11,736 nt of DNA from Phycisphaerae bacterium. Its GTDB lineage: Bacteria; Planctomycetota; Phycisphaerae; Sedimentisphaerales; Anaerohalosphaeraceae. Below, piece after piece: positions 7,117 to 11,736 of this stretch. Below the pieces are notes generated by a model. The model searched no databases. It had not been told where the DNA came from and was given only the letters and a program-made list of their open reading frames with translations. The stretch lies in contig JAIPFN010000177.1 of NCBI GenBank assembly GCA_021736615.1, forward strand, positions 1 through 11,736, in the 5' to 3' direction. The position numbers were made by a program, and so were the translations under genes. Numbering within the stretch: position 1 is the first letter of the stretch; the number at the start of each line of letters is the position of its first letter.

Positions 7117-7146
7117 ATTAGTGTAAATTAGTGTCAATCAGTGGTT
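7117..7146 (+). repeat. Three tandem 10-mers (ATTAGTGTMA type)
   Basis: Units ATTAGTGTAA, ATTAGTGTCA and ATCAGTGGTT run without gaps. It directly precedes a heptamer array. It is non-coding. Confidence 0.6.
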
Positions 7147-7153
7147 CATCTTC

Positions 7154-7181
7154 CCACTTACCACTTGCTACTTACCACTCA
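7154..7181 (+). repeat. Heptamer array CCACTTA, four units
   Basis: Units CCACTTA, CCACTTG, CTACTTA and CCACTCA. On the opposite strand the pattern is TRAGTGG-like. This resembles, in inverted orientation, the GAGTCGT array after the gene ending at 9400. Confidence 0.65.
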
Positions 7182-7183
7182 CG

Positions 7184-7208
7184 AGTATACCCGCAAAGCG
7201 GGTATACT
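7184..7208. repeat. Perfect 11-bp hairpin
   Basis: AGTATACCCGC (7184-7194) and GCGGGTATACT (7198-7208) flank AAA. The stem is very stable. No T-run follows on either strand, so a classical terminator is unlikely. It starts three bases after the heptamer array. Confidence 0.75.
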
Positions 7209-7246
7209 ACCTTTGTTGAATTTAGTTTCCTTGATTTTTCGCCGAC

Positions 7247-7314
7247 AAAAAAAGCTCAAAAGTGCGCAAAAGTGACCAAAAAGCGCGCAAAAACGTGAAA
7301 AAATGAAAATTTTT
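7247..7314 (+). promoter_or_regulatory. Phased A-tracts, predicted curved DNA
   Basis: Runs of four to seven A are centred at about 7250, 7259.5, 7269.5, 7280, 7291 and 7300.5, a spacing of 9.5 to 11 bases that matches one helical turn. AAAATTTTT follows at 7306-7314. Phased A-tracts bend DNA in one direction. The block lies about 110-175 bases upstream of the -35 box at 7424, where curvature can assist promoters or bind nucleoid proteins. Confidence 0.55.
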
Positions 7315-7423
7315 GACGTTTTTTGGGCCTAATTTCGGCCTCAAAACCCCAAAAACCATAGGTGGGAAATATCCACAATGTCCAGTATTCCATATATTTT
7401 TGACTAAAAAACAATATCTTTTC

Positions 7424-7451
7424 TTGTAAATTTCTCAAAAAACTGTATAAT
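7424..7451 (+). promoter_or_regulatory. Sigma70-type promoter for the 617-residue gene
   Basis: TTGTAA (7424-7429), a 16-base spacer, and consensus TATAAT (7446-7451). Transcription would start near 7458 and give a leader of about 90 bases, which ends in the ribosome-binding site AAGGAG (7533-7538). Confidence 0.6.
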
Positions 7452-7546
7452 AGTTTGTAACTATAGGAGGCCCCGGCAGTCTATCATATAAAGGCCAAGT
7501 ATGCCTCATAAACGGTTGTAAACACATTAAAAAAGGAGTATTGTAG

Positions 7547-9400
7547 ATGTTAAGCTCGCAGCAGAAAAGAACCATCATCGTTTGTATCTCGTTACTGGCA
7601 ATGACTTTATCAACCGCCATTTTCGCAGAAACAATAGGCCAGAAGATCATGCGTCTAAAACGCGAAAAAGAGCAAGGCAAACAATCAAACTACGATAGAA
7701 GCCAACTCCAAATAAATGAAACCAAAAAACCAGCCGCAGAACCAGAAAAACCAGTATCAGAGGCTGTAAACGCCGTTTCTAATCCCAATGACCCGCTCAG
7801 CCTCGTCCCAGCTGACGCCCTGTTCTGTGTGCGGATTAACAGCTTCGGCGAATCACTGTCAATGCTCGACCAGTTCCTGCTTGGCGTCTCCCCAATGCCG
7901 CTTACCTCGATGGTCAACGGCCAGATCGCAACCATAATCGGCAACAAAATGCTAACCGGAATCAACTTTGACGGCAACGTGATTATATTCGGAAAACTCA
8001 ACCCAAAAAGCGGCAAACCCGAAAACGTAATCCTCTTACCGATAACGAGTTACGAAGACTTTACCGGCGGACATCCAAACTGTTCGAAACCCGATGAAGA
8101 TGGTTTTTCTACAATCAAACCGGCAAACCTGCTTACATCAAAAGCGGCAGATGGTAAATACACCTACCTCGCCGAATCCAAAAACAAAGCCATGCTGATG
8201 GAAATCATTAAGTCTACAAATAAATCTCTGACAACAAGCCTGACCGCCAACGAACAGCAACGCGCAAACAACTCTCCGCTATGGGTTTACGGCAATATAG
8301 AGTACGCCATCAAAGCATATAAACCAATGCTCGGATTGGCACTGCAATCGGCTTTAAAAAAAGGAAACGCAGCCCAGACAGAAATGTTAATAGACACGCT
8401 TGACCAGTTCAAATCGGCAAGCCTAACCCTGACCCCGACAGATCAAAAACTCGCCCTGTCGCTGTCACTATCGGCCAAACCAGGCACTGAACTTGCAAAC
8501 ACACTAATGGCAGACCCAACCGCCAAAAGCGGCTTCCAGCTAGCCGGCTACCTCAAAGACGAATCCGCAATGAACTTTGTAGCAAAATTCAACAAACCGC
8601 TGATAACAAAAATCGCAACCCCGATCCTGGACAACCTGCCGACTGATTCAACCCCACATATAGCCGAGCTAATCAAACTCACGCATGATACCATCGATGC
8701 TCTCGGCAGCGAAATGGCTTACTCAACCGCCAAAGGTTCCGGCGATAACGCCACAAACTCCAAGCTGATAATCAAGGCCAGAAATAATAAGAGCACTGAA
8801 AAAATCGCCCAGTTACAGCTTGGGATGGCGCAAATAATGTCAAAAACACAGACTGCCGAGGCTATGCAAATCAAAAATACCGAATACGGCCGAATTATGA
8901 TAATTTCGCAAAATATTCCTGCGCCAGCTAATAACCCTGCTCCGTCAGCCTTACCAAAGATGCATGTTGCAGCCGCCAATGATATGGTCGTGACCTGCGT
9001 TGGAAGCATGGATGACATGAAGGCGCTTGTGCATAACGTTCAGGCCAGGGCGCCCCGCCCTTCCGGGGATATGGCTAAGGCTTTGGAGATGGTTGAAAAT
9101 TCTGACGAGATGGATTTTGTAGTATCTTTGAATCTGCTAAGAATGGCAAGCATGGCAAGTAAAGCGGCCGGTGCGGCACCGATGCCGCAGGCTAAGATGC
9201 TCGGCGGTATGCTTTCGGGAATAAAGGGGCAATCAAAAAGCTGCATGGCACTTGCCGGTAAGGTCGATGACGGCAGGGTTGATGTGAGCGTGATACTGCC
9301 TAAGGACCATCTGCAGGAAGTTATGGGTGCGTTTATGATGCAGATGATGCAGAGTGGTCAGAAGGGTTCCGGCAGCATGAAGATGGAGATTAGCGAATAG
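7547..9400 (+). CDS. Large exported protein of unknown function
   Basis: A 617-residue protein. The ATG is preceded by AAGGAG at 8 bases. The signal peptide spans residues 1-27 (hydrophobic core IIVCISLLAMTLSTAIF, cleavage after IFA). Then come a charged helical stretch (about 31-55), a Pro/Glu/Lys linker (60-80) and a long domain beginning SLVPADALFCVRINSF (85-100). The phrase 'P.DAL..V....' at the start of such a domain recalls exported DUF3352-type proteins of bacteria, but I cannot confirm membership. No enzyme motif is visible. The C-terminus is rich in Met and Gly (MGAFMMQMMQSGQKGSG). The strand composition changes sharply inside the gene near 9000. Before it Lys is nearly always AAA and C exceeds G; after it Lys is mostly AAG and G exceeds C. 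The gene is monocistronic: its downstream neighbour is convergent. Confidence 0.78.
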   Translation: MLSSQQKRTIIVCISLLAMTLSTAIFAETIGQKIMRLKREKEQGKQSNYDRSQLQINETKKPAAEPEKPVSEAVNAVSNPNDPLSLVPADALFCVRINSFGESLSMLDQFLLGVSPMPLTSMVNGQIATIIGNKMLTGINFDGNVIIFGKLNPKSGKPENVILLPITSYEDFTGGHPNCSKPDEDGFSTIKPANLLTSKAADGKYTYLAESKNKAMLMEIIKSTNKSLTTSLTANEQQRANNSPLWVYGNIEYAIKAYKPMLGLALQSALKKGNAAQTEMLIDTLDQFKSASLTLTPTDQKLALSLSLSAKPGTELANTLMADPTAKSGFQLAGYLKDESAMNFVAKFNKPLITKIATPILDNLPTDSTPHIAELIKLTHDTIDALGSEMAYSTAKGSGDNATNSKLIIKARNNKSTEKIAQLQLGMAQIMSKTQTAEAMQIKNTEYGRIMIISQNIPAPANNPAPSALPKMHVAAANDMVVTCVGSMDDMKALVHNVQARAPRPSGDMAKALEMVENSDEMDFVVSLNLLRMASMASKAAGAAPMPQAKMLGGMLSGIKGQSKSCMALAGKVDDGRVDVSVILPKDHLQEVMGAFMMQMMQSGQKGSGSMKMEISE

Positions 9401-9403
9401 CTT

Positions 9404-9438
9404 GATTCGTAAGTCGTGAGTCGTGAGTCGTGAGTCGT
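9404..9438 (+). repeat. Heptamer array GAGTCGT, five units
   Basis: Units GATTCGT, AAGTCGT and three identical GAGTCGT, starting 4 bases after the stop codon of the preceding gene. Confidence 0.8.
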
Positions 9439-9481
9439 AATAAGATGTATAAGGTTTTAGTTTATTTCGCGTCCGGTGATT

Positions 9482-9505
9482 AGCCCGGCGCTTGCGCTTA
9501 GGGCT
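9482..9505. terminator. Stem-loop between convergent genes, possible terminator
   Basis: AGCCC (9482-9486) pairs with GGGCT (9501-9505); inside, GCGC (9488-9491) and GCGC (9494-9497) can pair around TT. It lies between the ends of two convergent genes. T-rich sequence begins only about 25 bases further on the plus strand, so intrinsic termination is uncertain. Confidence 0.4.
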
Positions 9506-9519
9506 GCTGTATGGTGTTA

Positions 9520-10059
9520 TTATTTTGGTTTTTTTAGTCTATCTGCCAGCACTGCTGCTGAGAGGAGGCAGGTCGCTATTATTGAACCTACCAGTGCGTA
9601 GTCTCTCCAGCGGTATCTTTCGGCTTCGGCGGCGAGGCGTTTTTTGGTTACCGCATCCCAGTAATTATTTTCACCCTGTCCGCTTGGTTGTACCTGCTGG
9701 ATTCCGGCAGCCGGCGGAGCGGGGTCGGCGATACGCCATGCGAAGATGCCGAACATCATACAGGCAGCAAGTGCCCAGGAAATCGAGATCGTTTTGAAAT
9801 AGGTCTTTGGACGGCGGGTACCTGCAGAACCGGCATGGGCAGCGATGTCTTTGAGTATCTCGGCGGAATCCGGGTCGTATGAAATGCGGTCAAGGACGGC
9901 TGTCCTGATATTGGCAGGCAAGAGATCGGCGCGGCCTTCGGCTACGAGGGCGATGTATTCGTCGTAATCGGCCTCGGATAAATCGTCCGAGCAGGATGAA
10001 AAAGCTTGCTCAAATAATATCCTGAGCTTTTGAACATCACTTATATTGTACGAGTTCAT
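9520..10059 (-). CDS. Two-helix membrane protein, probable anti-sigma factor
   Basis: A 179-residue protein. Residues 1-85 are soluble and acidic (SSCSDDLSEADYDEYIALV, then ADLLPANIRTAVLDRISYD), followed by a basic stretch (TRRPKTYFKT). There are two transmembrane segments, about 91-109 and 153-173. The segment between them would lie outside the cytoplasm, giving cytoplasmic N- and C-termini. I see no zinc-binding anti-sigma motif (HxxxCxxC), so the role is inferred from context: a membrane protein with a helical cytoplasmic N-terminus encoded directly after a sigma factor is the usual arrangement for an anti-sigma partner. The start is supported by AAGGAAAAG ahead of the ATG. It lies 60 bases downstream of the sigma gene, the gap being filled by a heptamer array. 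Confidence 0.65.
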   Translation of the reverse strand: MNSYNISDVQKLRILFEQAFSSCSDDLSEADYDEYIALVAEGRADLLPANIRTAVLDRISYDPDSAEILKDIAAHAGSAGTRRPKTYFKTISISWALAACMMFGIFAWRIADPAPPAAGIQQVQPSGQGENNYWDAVTKKRLAAEAERYRWRDYALVGSIIATCLLSAAVLADRLKKPK

Positions 10060-10082
10060 TGTCTTTTCCTTTCTTTTTAGCC

Positions 10083-10117
10083 GTTAGCCATTAGCTGTTA
10101 GCTATTAGCTTTAAGCT
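10083..10117 (+). repeat. Heptamer array RTTAGCT, five units
   Basis: Units GTTAGCC, ATTAGCT, GTTAGCT, ATTAGCT and TTAAGCT. It lies between the sigma and putative anti-sigma genes, two bases after the sigma stop codon (minus strand), and would be transcribed as part of their shared message. Confidence 0.8.
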
Positions 10118-10119
10118 AC

Positions 10120-10914
10120 TTATTCTGTCCAGGCTTTTTGCCATAGGGTTGCGAAGGCTGTTTCTATTTCTCCGCTAAGGTCTATTCCTTCGGTTTCGGC
10201 GAAGGCTTGCTTGATTATTTCTATTGCCTTTTTCAGGTGGCGGGTTGTTTTGGACTCGGAGAAACCTAACATCTTACCGGCCTGTTTTTGCCGCATTCCC
10301 TTTCTGTATACCATCATGATCAGAAAACGCTGTTCGGTCGTGAGGCTCTTGTATGCCTGCTGCAGCCTTTCATAGACGAGCACCATCGTATCCTTTGTAA
10401 CGAGCCTTTGGACAGGCGAATCGGCGGACTCAGGTGCGGGCCGGTCGAAGCCATCAAGTGCCGACAAAAAGTGATCGGGTTTTTTCTTTCTGTTTCGCTG
10501 TATCGCGATCCGCTTTGAAATCACAATCAAATAATTTAACAATTTGACCAGCCCCCTGTAACGAATGATCTTTGCCGGACGGCGGCCGTCGGGGAGCGGA
10601 TCCTTTTCGGTATCGTCGTCGATGACCTTTGCAAGTGTTTCCGACCAGGCGTCCTGCGGTGTCATATCGGCGAGAGGCATGTGCGAAAGACTGCTCATTA
10701 TGCGGCCGGACAACTCGGCCTCTATCACTTCCCAGGCAGGGTCGATCCTGAAACCGGCGGCACCGGCGAGGTAGAGATCCTCAAGGTAGGCGGGGTTGAC
10801 ATTATTTGAACGGACGCAGTCGACATGGCTGGCAAAGAGTTCTTTCGGCCAGAGGATCTTTGTCCATTTGGTGATCGCGTTTTTGTATGCCTTTTCTATT
10901 AGGAATTCTGTCAT
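10120..10914 (-). CDS. RNA polymerase sigma-70 family factor (ECF-like)
   Basis: A 264-residue protein starting at the ATG 10912-10914, supported by AGGGA just upstream; the frame extends 34 codons further, but that part is repeat-rich intergenic sequence. Residues about 85-145 look like sigma region 2 (W.ETLAKVI, then YLIVISKRIAIQRNRKKK). Residues about 188-238 are region 4 with a helix-turn-helix: LTTEQRFLIMMVYRKGMRQK followed by AGKMLGFSESKTTRHLKKAI. The whole is longer than a minimal ECF factor (about 180 residues), with an N-terminal addition of about 60 residues and a 25-residue tail ending AFATLWQKAWTE. It should redirect RNA polymerase to a specific promoter set, held in check by the membrane protein encoded next. 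The target promoters are not visible. Confidence 0.8.
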   Translation of the reverse strand: MTEFLIEKAYKNAITKWTKILWPKELFASHVDCVRSNNVNPAYLEDLYLAGAAGFRIDPAWEVIEAELSGRIMSSLSHMPLADMTPQDAWSETLAKVIDDDTEKDPLPDGRRPAKIIRYRGLVKLLNYLIVISKRIAIQRNRKKKPDHFLSALDGFDRPAPESADSPVQRLVTKDTMVLVYERLQQAYKSLTTEQRFLIMMVYRKGMRQKQAGKMLGFSESKTTRHLKKAIEIIKQAFAETEGIDLSGEIETAFATLWQKAWTE

Positions 10915-10933
10915 ATTGTCCCTTTGGGGAAAT

Positions 10934-11004
10934 GTATAATGATTCCGCCGAGGGCGGATGTACCATATTGTATAATGTATAATGTTGGAAACCGCCTGCG
11001 GCGG
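10934..11004. repeat. Composite repeat block: GTATAAT heptamers and CCGCC hairpins
   Basis: GTATAAT occurs at 10934-10940 and twice in tandem at 10970-10983. Two mini-hairpins alternate with it: TCCGCC-GAG-GGCGGA (10944-10958) and CCGCC-TGC-GGCGG (10992-11004). The block lies between the small membrane protein gene and the sigma gene and would form structured RNA in the sigma leader. Confidence 0.6.
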
Positions 11005-11042
11005 AAACAATTTCATTTAAAAATTGCCGCAGAGCATTGTCT

Positions 11043-11071
11043 ACCCTACCGTTTACAGTCTTTTATGTCAA
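11043..11071 (-). promoter_or_regulatory. Possible promoter of the sigma gene
   Basis: On the minus strand a consensus TTGACA (11071-11066), a 17-base spacer and TAGGGT (11048-11043). The -35 box is perfect and overlaps the stop codon of the preceding gene. The -10 box matches only three positions. The transcript would include the hairpin and heptamer block as a leader of about 120 bases. Confidence 0.35.
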
Positions 11072-11511
11072 GGGTTGGTTTTGTTTGTGCTGCCTTCTTT
11101 TAGTCTTTGCACCTCGCCTGTGAGGAAGTCGTTAAAACGCTCGAGCTTTTTTGATAGTTTAGAAATATCCGACATGAGCAGTTGATGGTCGAAAGCTCGC
11201 TGGGGCTGAGCGGCTGCAGCGGCGTTTTTAACCGGCTGAGGCGGTGCAGCAGCTTGGGGCTGGGCTGACTTTGCCGCCGACAGGTCGGTCTGCAAATTGA
11301 CATACTCGTCGAGTACCGCGACAGGATCATTAGCCGCATTTGCATACTCGACTGGGTTAACTGTAACCGAAGGTGCAACCGGGGCAGCGGGACTTGCTGC
11401 TTGAGCGGGCTGAACAGAGGCCACGGGAACGGTGTAGCGGTATAACAGGCCGGCTGTCGTTATTGCCGATGCCGTTACTGAAACGAAAATTATGAAAATT
11501 GTCTTAAACAT
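11068..11511 (-). CDS. Small membrane-anchored protein with Ala/Pro linker and coiled coil
   Basis: A 147-residue protein of unknown function. One N-terminal hydrophobic segment (residues 4-26) acts as anchor or uncleaved signal. A long Ala/Pro/Val/Gln-rich low-complexity linker follows (about 30-105). The C-terminal helix (about 107-139) has heptad-like hydrophobic spacing (LLMSDISKLSKKLERFNDFL, then EVQRLK) suited to a coiled coil. This shape fits a single-pass structural or scaffold protein. The ATG lies 3 bases after the stop of the upstream gene and uses AAGGAG inside that gene's last codons, so translation is probably coupled. Confidence 0.65.
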   Translation of the reverse strand: MFKTIFIIFVSVTASAITTAGLLYRYTVPVASVQPAQAASPAAPVAPSVTVNPVEYANAANDPVAVLDEYVNLQTDLSAAKSAQPQAAAPPQPVKNAAAAAQPQRAFDHQLLMSDISKLSKKLERFNDFLTGEVQRLKEGSTNKTNP

Positions 11512-11514
11512 TTT

Positions 11515-11736
11515 TTAGCTCCTTAGTAGAACCTTTTCTATAATGAATATAACTTTACCATCTGCGACATTGAACCTGCCGCCAAGTACCTTTACATCTC
11601 TTAGCGATAAACTTCTTCTGGAAACCTGGGCGACCTTTGCCGACTCTATCGTCCCTACGACATTAAGCGGTACGAGAACGGCAAGGGGGCTGCCGGGGGG
11701 CATTTTCAGCGAAGTTTTTATCGGTGCAAACGCCGG
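11515..11736 (-). CDS. Unknown protein, C-terminal 73 residues only
   Basis: The frame is open to the window edge, so the start lies outside. The visible part is mostly beta-prone (PLAVLVPLNVVGTIESAKVA, then LSLRDVKVLGGRF and KVIFIIEKVLL). I do not recognise it. The last codons (CTA AGG AGC TAA) include the ribosome-binding site of the following gene, so the two genes are one operon. Confidence 0.6.
   Translation of the reverse strand, partial: PAFAPIKTSLKMPPGSPLAVLVPLNVVGTIESAKVAQVSRRSLSLRDVKVLGGRFNVADGKVIFIIEKVLLRS

Noticed and set aside
7369..7377. ATATCCACA, one mismatch from a DnaA box
   Set aside because: A single imperfect box is expected by chance. No cluster and no dnaA/dnaN gene nearby, so it does not support an origin despite the skew change near 9000.
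7256..7438. Open frame of 60 codons on the minus strand
   Set aside because: It runs through the A-tract block and promoter, is almost all Phe/Lys/Ala from T-rich sequence, and has no ribosome-binding site.
7501..7521. Six-codon leader peptide frame ahead of the 617-residue gene
   Set aside because: No ribosome-binding site at a proper distance and no regulatory codon pattern.
9404..9438. Tandem repeats considered as a CRISPR array
   Set aside because: Units are 7 bases with no spacers, and no cas gene is present.
10915..11016. 34-codon N-terminal extension of the sigma factor
   Set aside because: It covers the hairpin and heptamer block, has no ribosome-binding site at its ATG, whereas the internal ATG at 10912-10914 has one.

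Overview
The window looks like a piece of a chromosome from an uncultured or poorly characterised, moderate-GC Gram-negative-type bacterium. Three things fit Planctomycetota (Phycisphaerae-like) best: an RNA polymerase sigma factor followed by a small two-helix putative anti-sigma protein, long intergenic spaces with heptamer tandem repeats, and a single-domain REP-type transposase with GGGGTC ends. This assignment is inference from style, since no rRNA or marker gene is present.

Layout. Positions 1-839 hold the 3' end of an ABC-2 type membrane permease (+). Positions 930-1785 hold hairpins and then an intact REP-associated tyrosine transposase (RAYT-like, -) between imperfect inverted ends, with its own strong promoter just inside one end. 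Positions 1816-5848 are a minus-strand run: a 5'-truncated RHS/YD-repeat protein with a 250-residue unrecognised C-terminal domain, followed by two paralogous exported proteins of unknown function. A third orphan copy of the transposon end sits exactly where the RHS reading frame opens. Positions 6015-6935 encode a calcineurin-like metallophosphatase with a lipobox (-). Positions 6936-7546 are a large divergent intergenic region with tandem repeats, a perfect hairpin, six helically phased A-tracts and a clear promoter. That promoter drives a 617-residue exported protein of unknown function (7547-9400, +). Positions 9520-11736 are a minus-strand cluster: the 3' end of an unknown gene, a small membrane-anchored coiled-coil protein, a sigma-70 family factor, and a two-helix membrane protein that is probably its anti-sigma partner.

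Working together. The best supported functional unit is the sigma / putative anti-sigma pair. The RHS C-terminal domain plus the two secreted paralogs form the most unusual unit. It has the architecture of a polymorphic RHS C-terminus with downstream accessory genes and is AT-rich compared with the RHS core, but neither toxin activity nor immunity can be shown from sequence.

Non-coding structure is rich. There are three heptamer arrays with different units, a dispersed CCGCC-NNN-GGCGG hairpin family, REP-like elements, and an abrupt G/C strand-composition switch inside the 617-residue gene near position 9000.
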